A stretch of DNA of 64,000 nt from Cheiracanthium punctorium. Taxonomy: Eukaryota > Arthropoda > Arachnida > Araneae > Cheiracanthiidae. Position numbers and translations under genes: made by a program. Below the pieces are notes generated by a model. It did no database searches. It worked only from the letters and a program-made list of their open reading frames with translations, and was not told the DNA's origin. Every line of letters starts with the position of its first letter. Position 1 is the stretch's first letter. Shown in pieces: positions 47,067-59,643 of the stretch. The stretch spans positions 1,364,001-1,428,000 of the forward strand of contig JAWZYV010013285.1 in NCBI GenBank assembly GCA_038373885.1, written 5' to 3'.

Positions 47067-47972
47067 AGAAAAGGATTAGATTTTACAATTTTGAAATTTC
47101 TTTGCTTACAATTTACAAATTTCTTTGCTTATTTCAGCACATCAATACAAAGCTTCAAACGGATTGCTTTTATTGCTTTAGATTTGCTTTAAAAGACGAA
47201 TGCTAACAGTGAGATAACATGTATTCTAATGTGAAGAAATTTCTGCTACTTTTATTTTATGACGAATATAGACGCTTAGAATTTGTATTAATATTTTACA
47301 ACATTGTGATGAATTTTATTCAAGTCTAACAGGATGTATTTATATACGACAGACATACGCTAATTAAAGTTACTAGTTAACGATTTATTTGCTGAGAAAA
47401 TGGAATATTTTGAGAAGGCATAGCTAAAAGAGAGATAACCAAGCCTTACAGATTTGTGTATTTTCATGTTTTGTATTCCAGCATTGGAGAATTAATTTAA
47501 AATTTGTATATCAATCAATGTTAGAAATGGGATCATTTATTTAAAAACTGGATGCTCATTTTAACGAACTGTCCGAATACAATAAAAGCACTTGAAGGTC
47601 ATTTTAAATGCGAAGTGCGCGATTGCTCTTGACCTGAATTCCCTGATTAAATAGTAATTATTTCGTCTACAGAAGCACCGCTTGAGGACGCCCTAAAACG
47701 TGATCTCCTGAAAGCGGCGATTCTTTCATGTAAGATGGCGGCGGTATTGTAAAGTACTGTAATATCGAGAGCATTTAGAGCAAATTACTTTCTTGAATAT
47801 GTTGTTAAGAAAATAAGCACATGGTATGATGAAACATCTTATAATTTAAAACAGAAGGTTTACGTAATTACAATGACTCATAAACATATCAATGAGTTTA
47901 AAAAGATATACTCAATGCTCATTTTTTTATATTTCTGAGCTTATTCTTCTAAATTGAATGTATTAAAACTGG

Positions 47973-48153
47973 CAGTAGTAGAGTCAGAGCCGTTTAATGG
48001 AATAGCCAATGATCCACGAAACTTTGTTCTAATAAGTGGAATACTCCAGTATCTATGATCATATTGACAAATTATTAAGGTATGGTACATTGAAAATGCA
48101 TTAAAACAAGCGGTATATTCATTTAACTGATATCTCATTAAGCGGCTTCGTCT
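47973..48153. mobile_element. Short Tigger/pogo-like MITE, copy 2
   Basis: It has the same block order as 5592-5764: GCCGTTTAATGGAATAGCC, CACGAAACTTTGTTCTAATA, AAATTATTA-GGTA and, at the right, CATTAAGCGGCTTCG. It is more diverged than copy 1 and its ends are not clean. Confidence 0.5.
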
Positions 48154-48199
48154 GTAACTCCTACTTAATAATTTATCTATGAAATAAATAAAGAAAGCG

Positions 48200-50060
48200 T
48201 TTGACTATGTCAGAGAAGAAATACGCATATAAAATAATAACCTGTGTGCTTTATAAGTACTATGCCCAACATAGTATCAAAATAAAAAATTCTGAACCAA
48301 TTGCATCTCTCAAAAATTCTCATTTTGTAGGAATGCAATTTAACAGGAACATGAGACTTTGTAAGAAAATTATGTTTAATGTTAGTTTCCATAAATGTCT
48401 TTTTTTTACATACGTCCTGAAGATAATGCACGGCACAATAAAAAGAGTAAAAAAAGCTTCTTTAATCCATAAGCGTTTACGCTAACATGTATCATTGCCG
48501 TTTATGTAAATTTAGCCACACAAGACACTATTTTATTATTTATTTCCGTACACGTTTTAATGATGCACAAAAGCTACAAACATTCAAAAGAATATCTGTA
48601 GCTTTTGTGCTACAAATTTGTTATGTTTTAATTAAATTACTTCTACCATATCATCGAAAACGATTATTGCATATTTTAAGGAATAGAAAATAAAAGCATT
48701 TAATTGATTAAACAATATTTTTTTTATATAATCAGCTAAGAAAATAGTGTAGCTTTACACTTCCTTTAATTTTCAATTTACATCCAAAAATGAGTCGCCC
48801 ATAACACAAAGGATTATTTAGATTTTTTTGTTTAGGAAGATCCCCTTGCAATATTTAAAGCGTCTTTTAAGTGATAACCTTTCATGACATAGTCTATTCT
48901 TAACTAAATATTTGTTTTTAAAACTGTATGCTTCCTTATGCACGCTGGCGAACATTAAGCCTATCGCAGTTTTTAGAAGATATAAACAGCTTTAAAAAAA
49001 GAGATAATTTTCATTCAGAAAGAGCGCCAAATATACACTTCCTGGTTACCAAAAAATTACAAAAGGTGAAACTTTCCAGTTTTGTTTCAACTTGGTGAAT
49101 ACACCCCCACCAAACGCATTCACATAAACCATAGGTCAATGGGTTATTATGAAGTGTCACAATAGCTCCACTCTTCCTTGAATGACTTCCACATGTTTGT
49201 TTGTTTCACTGATGTCCCATCATCTACCGACAGGTGTGTAAGTCTTCATTTGTAATTCGTGTAATGTCCTCGTCCTTGCTTTTGTGGTGTCGACGAATAA
49301 CGCCCATCACCATTCGAAATAACATGGAAGGACGTTTTGGTTGAATGAATCCCGTTGTTTCATCTGGTAAAGATTGTATCACTGCTTTTTGGTTTGCACA
49401 CAGTGAAATTTATTCAACTGGCAGCTCCTGATGTTAAATATTGATATACTGTAAAAAAAATTCAGAAACGTTTCAGCTAACTGTAAGGCAACTTTTTTCG
49501 TAATTGTTTCTCACAAAGCATGAGAAACATTTATGATAGGTGTTGTGGAAAAAAGAACGTTTCAGATTTGTGTCTGAAAAGTTTCAGGTAAAACAATGAT
49601 ATTGCAATTTTACAACAATTTCTGTTGTATATCTGATAGGTTTCAGATAATTTCATGAAACGTTTCGAAATTTTATTAGAGTGTACGCAGAAGTCATTTG
49701 AAGTCTTAGTCATCCAATAAGTAATAAACGCAGTGTGTTGACGTTATCAATTATTGTAAAATCTCGAATTCAAAGGCAAATATCTTGCGATATTCTAAAA
49801 ATTAGAGATTTAATAGTTCAGTTTGCCATATAAAGTGTGTAAGTTTTCAAAATTTCAGTAAACTCTAATTTTATGGTTTTTATACTCATGGTTCTTCCAA
49901 GCATGAATATTTTGAATCAAACTATCTCAAAATATCCAACTTGTTTTTATTAAATTTCATTTGAAACTCTCAGATTAAGCCATCTGCATAGACTTTTAAG
50001 AAATCGAATTAACATAGGTAATATGAGCTGGGAGGGGCCATGCTCTCCCCCAGCTTCGGT
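48200..50060. other. Intronic DNA, nothing recognised
   Basis: Open frames at 48201-48485 and 48487-48693 are AT-driven. The stretch 49080-49330 is GC-richer but could not be assigned. Confidence 0.35.
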
Positions 50061-50064
50061 ATTA

Positions 50065-50210
50065 CAGTTATAATTTACGTATTAGTGTAATTCAGAAGTA
50101 GTTCAGCATTTAAGTATGGTAACTTTCTGGTTAGGACTCTTGAATTGCCCTCCTCCTCTCCACAAACAATTCTATGAGCGTCCATGAACATGATAATGAT
50201 TTAAATTTCG
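50065..50210. repeat. Dispersed repeat pair, copy 1 (with 57795-57940)
   Basis: Blocks TAATTTACGTATTAGTGTAA, AGTTCAGCATTTAAGTATGG, CTTTCTGG, CTCTCCACAA and GCGTCCATGAACATGAT align in order with 57795-57940. The alignment is moderate. The family is unknown. Confidence 0.5.
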
Positions 50211-50389
50211 ATTTTAAAGCAAACTTTACCTCTGTCTAGAAAATTTAAATATTAGTTTCATGCGCTAGGAACTAAACTGTAAAAATGTTGAAATCTAAAT
50301 TGTAAAAATCTTCAGTGACTCCACTTGACTTTCTGAACACCTGGTATTTACCAAACGTTTAAATAAATTTTATTCAACACAATCGGATC

Positions 50390-51310
50390 CAATGTTCAGA
50401 CACAAGTTAACTTAAAATGATTTGAGTGTATAGGCCGCAATAAATAAGAATAATTTTTGTAGCCCTGTAAAACACTGTAGGGCGTACACTCGCTAAAATT
50501 TATGCAGTATGTAAGACAGTGACCAATAATATGCGTACCTAATTTGATGTCAATCGAATGCACCAATTAGACACTAGCTCACTTTAAATGATTTGCGCCT
50601 TTAGACCGTAATATATATAACAATTACTTTTTGCAAGCCTGTGAATAAACTATCAGCTCTACACACACCAAAATCTATGCAGTATGGATAACATGCATAC
50701 CCAATTTGAGCTAACTCGTATAAACCCTATAGACTTTAAAAGGGTCTAGCGCATAGACTTTAGCGCACTTTGAAGAATTTTCGCCCGTAGACTATAATGT
50801 AAAAAAAAAAAAATAATTGTTGGCCTATGAAAAAAAACTATAAGTCCTATACACAGTAAAATCTATAGGTGATGAGTGACGGTGACCTATAATATATGCA
50901 TCCTATTTGAACTACTTTGAATGCACCGTTTAGACGCTATCTCATTTTAAATTATTTGCGCTTACAGACCGTAATAATTTCCGGCCATTGGATATAACGT
51001 AAAAGAAGTATTTTCCGTGTACTGTAAAAAAAAAAGTCTATATGTCATATACATGCCAAAGTCAATACCGATCTTCCGACGATAGTCTAACATAGATACC
51101 AAATTTGAGCTCAATCGAATTTACCGTTTAAACACGAACGCACTTTCAAGAATTCCCGTCCATAGGCCATAATATAAAATAAATCTTTTACGTAGCCCTG
51201 TAAAAAAACTGTAAGTCCTATATATACCAATATCCGCTGGTTTATAACATATTTTCCACATTTGAGATCAATCGAATGCACCTTTTATGCGTCTATTGTG
51301 TTCCCTCACA
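50390..51310. repeat. Degenerate satellite-like array, unit about 180 bp, about five units
   Basis: Each unit contains a phrase like TTTAGACGCTATCTCACTTT, then GCCYRTAGRCCGTAATATAA, GTAGCCCTGTAAAAAAACTG, CCAAAATCTATGCAGTATG and CCAATTTGAGCTCAATCGAA. Anchors of the TAGACCGTAAT type fall near 50430, 50610, 50785, 50965 and 51165. Units are strongly diverged from each other, so the array is old. Confidence 0.72.
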
Positions 51311-51319
51311 CATACATCT

Positions 51320-54300
51320 CGTAAAAATAGCATATATGAATTCAAAAGACCACAAAACGTGTAAATACACCAAAATCTCGAAGTCGAATTCTTTTATGAT
51401 TACAATACTTTCCTTATATGGTACATGTCCGGAAAGTAAAAATGCCTTTTAAAAATAAATATAACAGAAAAACAAATCTGGATATTAAAGCACAATCTTC
51501 CCAATTTTCATGGATATTTTAAAAACATATATGTTTCCTGCTTATTTTCTTTCTTATCATATAATTTGTTCTGTAATTAATGTCGCAGTTCTTTTTGAGA
51601 AAATCTCGACATTTGAAAATAACAAACAAAAATGTAGTATAATTTAGTATTCGAACAAATTTCATTTGTCTTTATCGAAGAAAAACAAAATTTTCCATAA
51701 AAAAACGAAAAAAATAATCGAAAACGTATTCATAAATATTGAAAACACAACACACACATACACACAAAAAAAAAAAAAATCTGTCTGTAGCCATGCAGGT
51801 TCTTAGTGCTTGCTCTCCAACTTCTAGAAAGTTTTCTACCGGCTTTAAACGTTTAAAAGTTCCTGGTAACATAACTAACAGTTGAGGTAATAAATCTGAT
51901 AATTACAGCACAACATCATCAAACAACTTTCCAATCCAAGGTTGTCATTTTTTTGTTCGCCAATATTTCTAAAGATCGAGATCTGGTATTTGTGGTCACT
52001 AACAAACAGGGTGTGTTCGGCAGAAGTACGTTAGACGTTGTGCAGCAGATGGTGAAGGATCCAATTTGAAGATCAATGATGAAGGTCAAGCGAGATACAA
52101 AAAATATAATTAATGGTTTAAAGGCGTATTTTTTTCTGTGTCCGAAGTGTGTAGCAAACGTGTCAAAGTAGTTACATTACGTAGAATGGTCCGCAATGGC
52201 TACGTAAACTTAATAAGAAGTACTATAAGCAATATTAATTTAATTTGTGTACTGAATAATAGTTCACAAAGAAACTTTTTAAAAAATATGTAACATTTCG
52301 GTACATTAAAATATGGTTCAATAATACCGTTTATACCACTGTAACGCATTGCTTTCATAATCACAATTTTGAAAAAAAAAATCTATAAAAAATCATTGCC
52401 TTTTATTGAAAGTGAATATTTTCTACATATTCTAACACGCAAATTCGTTCTTAGATACATCCTAATATTAATATAATGTCATGTTAATTTGCTAATGCAT
52501 GCTTTCAATGTATCAAAACGTAAATTTGTTGGTAGCTTAATATGCCAAATAAAATGTATTTTGAGTTTTGTTCCTATATAATCTATGTACACTTATATAT
52601 AACTGCTTACCATGATTCAATTATTTGCTAAAATTTTTAAGGATTACACGAGTTTAAAAACTAAAAGTGCCTGTTAAATGCTTCATTTAGATTTATTGAA
52701 AGATAAAATGCATTAAAAATTTAAATTACTCTTAAAATAGGGTCCTATGGGACACATATATACAACTATATGTGCTATTAAATAAATAGTCATACTGTAA
52801 GTTATATACGATTAAAAGCTTGCACGTATAAAAGACATGGATAATTCATTAAACAGTTTATGGGGGCGTCTTGGTAAGTTGTTAATATATTAAGAAAAGT
52901 AGTTACTATACGGAATGTTTACTGAGACTAGATTTTTTCGTATTAATAATTTTCCTAATTAGTAAATTGCCCCATCATTTACAAATTTAATAAATATAGT
53001 CAAATCCGATTGACTTTCGAAGCTTACAATATAGCAGAGATCTTGTCAAATGGTTGTTTTAACGGTATACCCAAATTGAACTGATTATAAAAGTTTTAAA
53101 GAAGAGATCTCCTTAAGTGTTAAATTTACCATCGTCACTTCCTGGAGAACTCCACTGGTTCATGCCTAAAATTGGGGCAAAAGGCAGGGTGTTGCCATAA
53201 TTTTTTAGGGTAATCGTGACTAAAGATTGCGTTGTCAAGACTCAAGTTTGAACATTTGAAATGTTTTAAAATTTATCTGGGAAATAAAACCTTCCCCATC
53301 TTTGGAAAATGTAACATTGTTTAATACTGCTCTTACCACTTTATTTCCTGCTTGCGTTTAATAGCGGGAATTGAAATGCACACCGCTGCTTGTATAGAGC
53401 TTAATGTTGTTGGTCTCGTGGATCTAAATTACCCAGACCGATTTAAATCTTTTAATAACATTTGAAGTATTTTCCCAGTTGAAGCCATGCACGAATATTC
53501 TTCAAATACTTTTCAGGTGAAATGTGCTTTACACTTTCATAAAAACAATCATTCATTACGTATTGTTCATTTGTAGAATGGTAATTTTCTTCAGGAAATA
53601 TTGTATGCTTCTTTAGCAGATTCCAAAACATGCAAAAGTTTTCTCGTTTTGAACAATCTGGAATGAATGGTGCCTTGAAGTCATAGGAGCTGTTACTACT
53701 AAAGAAGAAAATTCGTTCACAGCGCTACTTTTACTTTTTTCTTGCTTTTCAGTCGAATAATATATTTAAGAATCTTTCATTCAAATGTTTCTATAATTTG
53801 AAATTCGGAGAATGTTCTTTTTTATTATATACTTCAGAAAGTAATCAAGCATAGGAACACGCTTTAGAACATAATTAGTGCAGAATAAAGCTAAAGAAGC
53901 ATACGATACAATTACATTCATTTAAATAGGTATCCAGTTGAATTTGAACAAATAAAAATTCTTTGTTCAAGTAACTGAGCAATTTCATGTAGATGGTGAT
54001 TATAATTAAATTTCTATAAACAGCATTCTCAAGCTGAAACTGGAGAGCTGATTCCTGTAGAGTGGATTACGTGAGAGCCAAAATTTGGCTGTGTACAAGA
54101 TGCACTCAATAAAGTTTTTTCTAAGTTTAATTTAGAAAATGTCTAAATATTGGCGCTTCACACGATTTATCCAGCTAAAAAAATCGAAATTAGTTAATAA
54201 ATGCCCCAAAACTACTCACCGAATGTTGAAACTGTTTGTACATTTCGAATTTGCCATTTGAGTTGTTAAATTTTCTGGTTTTTTTTTTACGCAAAGCGAC

Positions 54301-54550
54301 ACCTAGTGAACATTTTCTGAACTAACCTTTTTTTTTTCGAAACTCCTTGAGTCATATTCACCAAATTTGGTTACAATCTTGTTCACCTGTTTTAGATGTA
54401 GAACCCTATCCATAGAGGATCTTTAATTATAACAGTCCTGTACAAAACGTTCTATTGGTTACATTATGTAGTTCTAAATAGGCAAAAAAAGTTATTGGAT
54501 AACTTAAGTTTTCATTGACTCATACGATCTTCTATTATCTTTAAACCCCG
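51320..54550. other. AT-rich intronic DNA, nothing recognised
   Basis: A short CA run lies near 51747-51765. The 54285-54480 stretch has a CCTAGTGA-type phrase reminiscent of the Helitron array, but too short to claim. Confidence 0.4.
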
Positions 54551-54553
54551 TTA

Positions 54554-54555
<2 letters not shown>

Positions 54556-54585
<30 letters not shown>
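54556..54585. repeat. (TA)n microsatellite
   Basis: Pure TA run of about 15 units. Confidence 0.88.
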
Positions 54586-54587
<2 letters not shown>

Positions 54588-54589
54588 AA

Positions 54590-57500
54590 TCACTTTAACT
54601 TACGGTCACGGGCATTTAAAATTAGATTTAAAAAAAAATATTGCTAGTAGGGAGGACTCCTATTGTATTTCAAAAATTAATCCACATTATGTAAAACTAA
54701 ACTCCGAAATTCCGCTTCGAAAATATATAAAGCTTTACTTTCCGGGTATCACACTTGCTTTGTTACGTACATAATGCCAACGGCCGACCTTCTGCCGAAA
54801 AACAAAATGTACGCAAATGAACGAAAATAGTCACCCTTTAAATCGCGTTAGAAAGAAAAAAAAAGGTTAGGGTCTACAAAAAGAACAAAGCTGGGTTTGT
54901 GGCAATATTTTTTTATGCAGTGGTCACTGATCTGGAACCAAATTTCTCACGGGATACATTCCCCTACCATCTAATGATCACCATCTCTTCCCATTGTATT
55001 AAGGTTGTTTATTCTTTCGGTTGAGTGTGGAAATGGTACAAAATTCTGTGGCTGCTTGCACGAACGCAATAGAGTCGGAAAATGGAATGGTTCATTAAAA
55101 TTTTTATTCGGATTTATTTCAATAAGCAAGTGTTTGGGTATTTAATAAAGGAATAAGCAAACCTCGATCTGCACAGTTTTAGGTACTGCTGTTTTGGTTA
55201 GCAATGAACCTTATTTTCTATACAATTTATTAATGGGTCCCATTCGTGAACAGTTTCTTAGTTAAAAATTGAAATTTTGGAATTCTATTTCAAAAAATCA
55301 TTGACTGCAGTAATCAAGAGATATCTCTAGAAATAAACGTAATTACAAATTTCATTTTCAAAAGCTGCCTTTGAATTTGTTACATATGGTTTAGTCAAGA
55401 CTTTACAACCATGAACAAGAAATATTTTCTTAAATATGATTTTAACCGTATACAAAAATTATAGAACACACGCTATGCAGTTATTGATTGTTAACCGAAT
55501 TTTAAAAGAATGTAAAAAAGTAAGAGGTTCTCAATTTCTCGGAATTTCGATTTTTATATATGTTCAGCGATGATTTTTCACAACAAACATCGATTTTGAT
55601 AATTCTTTTTTTTAAAGAGAATTCTTCTATCGTTCTAAAAATTGTCATTGAATTAAGTCTGTATAAATAATCTATAAATACCTTTTGACGATCTGAATTA
55701 TTAAAACACACGGCTTATACTACAGAGTCGAAAAACCACTCTGATGGTTGGATAAATACTTGTTTAGGATCTTTTTTTTTCACTTGTTAATGTTTAAAGT
55801 AACTCTATAGCTGATAAATAACCGTTAAAACCAATATTCCGAGTACTTCAAAATGATTTTGATATATTCCATTTCGTATCCAAAATGCCTAATTATCATC
55901 TATTGTTAAATATCATTCCGCAAGGCGCTTCACAAAACCAAACATAGGAAAACTAACAGACTGATGTGCAAAGATCGATCGATAATTCTGAAAATAAAAT
56001 CTAGTTTAATCAAGTTTAATGTTAGCAAACAAGGAGCATGGGATTAATTTATTTTTAAACATTTGTTATTTCTAGTAAATGACTGACAATATTTGCGTTA
56101 ATAATAATTACTGAATTTGAACAAATATATATTTTAAACTATCGTTTTATTAATTATTTATACTCTGAACATTAAAATAATCAAACGACACTCATAAAGC
56201 ATAATATAGCTAGTATTTCGTAAAATACTTATGAATTCTTTTCTTATTTTACATCTCTAAAAAATGCTTTAAAGATACTGCAGATGTTTAATTTTTAATC
56301 GCAGCCTTGAATATTTTTAAACTCAAATAAACCCGAAGCACTAAAAACACTTTCTGCACTATAGCCCGAAGTTTGTTAACCTATTAACTTTTCTTATACG
56401 TCCTTGGTGAAGTGCAAGGCTGTCTGACAGGGGAAAAAAATGGCGGGAAAATATTTTAATCCTACAATTAATTGCCCTCCGGGTATAATTACCGTACCAT
56501 TAACAAAAGAAATCTTGACACATTTTTTTCTTTCCGTTCTGAACATCAATTATATTTATCTTCAAATCTGTGGGGGGGGAAACAACCCCCTCAGGCACCC
56601 TGCCAATTTTTGAAGCCGCGCAGTTTGGATACATTTTTAAGAAAAATAGTTTCTTTTATTATGGCGGTCGGACGTGCGAGGAATGTTTCCGAAACTCATT
56701 CCTGTTATCGGCGGTCGTAAATTTCCTTGTTAGGAGAAATATTTTTCGGGGGGTTTTATACTACTTTTCTGCGCCTTGGATATTTTTTTTTTAAGTAATA
56801 AAAATAAAAATTTGTGTAGTTCGTGTGTCACAAATACCTGTAGGTCATGGGGTCATGAGCCAGTATCAAGGTGCACCTAATTATTTTTACGTTATGGTTG
56901 AAAGGAATGTGTGACGGTATTTTTTTGCTAATTCAAGCGTCAAAATTAATGAATCGCCGGTAGAAAATAATTAAACGTGTATCGAAAAATGTTTTTGGCA
57001 GGTAAATTGATTAGAAGAACCAGAGGACGAATAAAACAAACTGAAAAAAGTAACCTCTTGTTAATATTGTTTATTGTTATTTGATCACTGATGTTTTGTG
57101 TAAAATAGAAATTATGTTTTTGAACTTTAGTAAATATTTTTAGATTATTTTATGTGCATGTAACTGCGTATATAAACTATATGAAAATGTATACTTATAC
57201 ATACAATCATGATTCGAAAAAAACTTTCTCAAAAAGCGAAAGAAAATAAAAAGCTTTCGAGCCACGCTATCACGCTAATCTTTTTTCAACTTCAAGTAAG
57301 ATTCATGAAAATTTTATGTCACGATTTTAGAATTGCTTAAAGGATTATCGCAGATGCTATGCATATTTTGGTCAAAAGTGGAACAGTTTTTATCCCGTAG
57401 GAAAGCGCTTTGTTATATCTAAAAAGATCTTTCTTAGATCTAGTATAAAGCAGCGCACTAGGCATTGGGCTAATACAAAGCATCTGGGTAAAAAGTATTT

Positions 57501-57790
57501 ATGGGAATTCTTTGTCACCTTCATACAGAAAATGATACTCGAAATTCGGTGAGAAACTATTATTTAGAAAATGTCCTGTTATGTACGTTTCATCAAAAAT
57601 GTCTTAAATTATAGTACTAAGAACGCCCCATTTCCTCAGATAATACAGCAGTGTTCTCTGAACGTCTGGTAATGCTTTTATGCATCTATTAGAGAGTATT
57701 ACTGCGTCTATTAGAGAACATTACTGAACGTTCTCTGAACGTTAACAGACGTCCTCCCCTCTAGCTTTCCTCTAGCTAGAAATATGTATC
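54590..57790. other. Intronic DNA, nothing recognised
   Basis: A GC-richer block at 56400-56780 contains G and C runs and short open frames but no recognisable domain. A small TCTATTAGAGA duplication lies at 57685-57720. Confidence 0.38.
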
Positions 57791-57794
57791 ACCG

Positions 57795-57940
57795 TAATAA
57801 TTCACGTACTAGTATAACGTAGATGTGGTTCAACACTAAAAATAGTATGTTTCTGGAACAGAACCCCTGACTTGGCCCCTCTCTACAAGCAGTCATATAG
57901 ACCCCCATGATTATGGAAGCAAAGCCTGAAAGGTTTAAAA
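57795..57940. repeat. Dispersed repeat pair, copy 2 (with 50065-50210)
   Basis: The order TAATTCACGTACTAGTATAA, GGTTCAACAC, TTTCTGGAACAG, CCTCTCTACAAGCA and CCCATGATTATGG mirrors copy 1. It ends about 60 bp before exon 2. Confidence 0.48.
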
Positions 57941-58002
57941 CCAATAATTTGTGACATTTAAATTAATGGCATCTTAAGCTGAAGTGATTTCTTCTTTTAC
58001 AG

Positions 58003-58161
58003 CTGGAGCAAACATTGGAATATTCTTTGTTTCACAAAGCCGCCTGGAAGAACGCAACATCGTTTGCCTGGAAAACTTTCAACGACACTCTGCTAAGGCG
58101 TTGGTTCAAGAGTTTGTCGGTGTTGGGAACTGCCGCTTTGCCAGAAGATAAGTTGAATGAG
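58003..58161 (+). CDS. ACE-like protein, exon 2
   Basis: 53 codons, phase 0 at both ends, acceptor TTCTTTTACAG and donor GAG/GTACGT. It encodes LEQTLEYSLFHKAAWKNATS, then a stretch ending in SLSVLGTAALPEDKLNE. This matches the ACE pattern in which a helix with an F-x-W core is followed by ...LG-AALP--KL-E, corresponding to the region before the Y-S-TAKVC motif of known ACEs. One potential N-glycosylation site lies in WKNATS and another in FNDTLL. The frame joins exon 1 (after KKKQ) and exon 3 (FNRLKAEM) without loss. Confidence 0.88.
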
Positions 58162-59236
58162 GTACGTGATGCATATGCTTAACACCTTCCTTCAAGCTAC
58201 TCATGAGCACTAATTATAGGTGTTTCCAAGCAGTAGGAGAGACACTTTGTCACTCTCAGAGTGATTAATAACGCAAAGAACGCTCCGTAATTGCTTTCAC
58301 AATATTGACCGTTGCTAGAATATATACGGAGAAAAAATAGTAGATGTATAATTGTAAATATATGAATTATGCGTGGTTTAGGAAATCTAATATCTTATTT
58401 TTTTTCAACCCTCCAATGGGTTGTGACACAAAACCCCGTTCACTTCATTCCAGTTTCCCTATAAAGCATCTGTAATTTGAATTATTCATTACACTCAGGC
58501 ATCATAAAATATATTTTGATATTAAAGTTTAAAAGTAATTTAGGAGCTTATTTTTTAATAATTATAAATCTTCCAACCAAAATTTTATTTTATTTTTATA
58601 ATTTTAAAGCTGCATGAAAATTTTACATTATTTGCCGATTTCCAAGGAGCTCAGGGGGTTTTAAAGTATATGTTACACATTGAGAATATTGAAATTGGTA
58701 TCTCGTACTTCAACTAAAGTGTTAGGGGGAAAAAGTCTATGGTTTAAGATTCATGTGTTAAAGGTTGTGCTGTTACACGTTTACTCTCGTTTTATTAAAT
58801 AATTCCTAAGCATTTAAACGCTAAAAGGAATTGAGCTAAAATCATTGATACTCAAATATTTTTTTTTCTTATTCCGGGTCTAAAATCACTAGAAGGACAT
58901 GAAATTAAAAAATATATATATATAAAATTACACCCACACATAAAATGTCCCTTACCAGCAACATAATCATTTCGGGTGGTACAAAAAGTTCGGACTTCTG
59001 TTTTTTTATATATAGTTGAAGAAGGGAGGGCCTTTTTTACGAAAATTATCATATTGTGGATAGTTATCATTTTATATTTTATTACATAATGTTTTCATTA
59101 GTTTTATACTGTAACACCAGTTTTTGTTTATATTGTAACACCATTTTTTCAAAATGAAATTAAATTCTAGTACAGTTTAAGTAGTATTATAGACATACAT
59201 ATTTACGATGTTACTTATTTTAAACGATACTTTTAG
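58162..59236 (+). other. Intron 2 of the ACE-like gene (1075 bp)
   Basis: GTACGT to TTTTAG, phase 0. AT-rich, no internal feature recognised; the minus-strand frame at 58852-59070 is considered chance. Confidence 0.8.
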
Positions 59237-59366
59237 TTCAACAGATTGAAAGCAGAAATGAAGAATACCTACAGTACTGCTAAGACATGCCCTTATATCC
59301 CACTCCGAGAAGCCAAAAGAGGACTAATACTTCGGGAAAAAGACTGCAATCTTACCTTGGAGCCAG
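59237..59366 (+). CDS. ACE-like protein, exon 3 (contains the first conserved cysteine pair)
   Basis: 43 codons plus one base; acceptor ACTTTTAG, donor CCAG/GTAAAA (phase 1). It encodes FNRLKAEMKNTYSTAKTCPY and ends DCNLTLEP. YSTAKTC and C-LTLEPD are diagnostic ACE-family motifs around the first disulfide. The two Cys are separated by 18 residues, against about 5 to 7 in human and fly ACE, so the loop is enlarged and contains a dibasic KR. The last base pairs with the first two of exon 4 to make the Asp of LEPD. Confidence 0.9.
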
Positions 59367-59643
59367 GTAAAACAATTACACCTAAACATAGAGCTCTTGC
59401 TAAATAAGGGGTATTATCTTCATAAACAATGTTGTATCATATGCCTCTTGCATAGAATGTCATAGTACAGTGTAGGCCAAATTATTGGACCCGTTGTGGG
59501 AAAAATAAATAAATAAATAAATCTGAAATTCGTCCAAATTTTACTTACGCACTCGGCTGAAAGAATTTCAGTTTTTTAAAAATCTATTTAATCATTTCTG
59601 CCATATTGAGGAAAATGATGCTTGTAAGTGCTCACACTCCTGG

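Larger units (their letters stand above)
15326..58002 (+). other. Intron 1 of the ACE-like gene (about 42.7 kb)
   Basis: It starts with GTAAGC and ends with the polypyrimidine-AG stretch TTTCTTCTTTTACAG. Both flanking exons are phase 0 and the joined protein reads through the conserved ACE helix without gap, which supports direct joining. The interior is repetitive and non-coding as far as can be seen. An unrecognised small or alternative exon cannot be excluded. Confidence 0.78.

Noticed and set aside
48201..48693. Adjacent AT-rich frames of 94 and 68 codons
   Set aside because: Lys/Phe/Ile/Tyr-rich translation typical of chance frames in AT-rich DNA; no similarity seen.
56472..56794. Overlapping frames in a GC-richer block
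   Set aside because: Two frames share the same DNA, both contain runs translated from G/C homopolymers, and no domain or splice site is evident.
58852..59070. Minus-strand frame in intron 2
   Set aside because: Low-complexity TA and T runs account for much of it; no domain.
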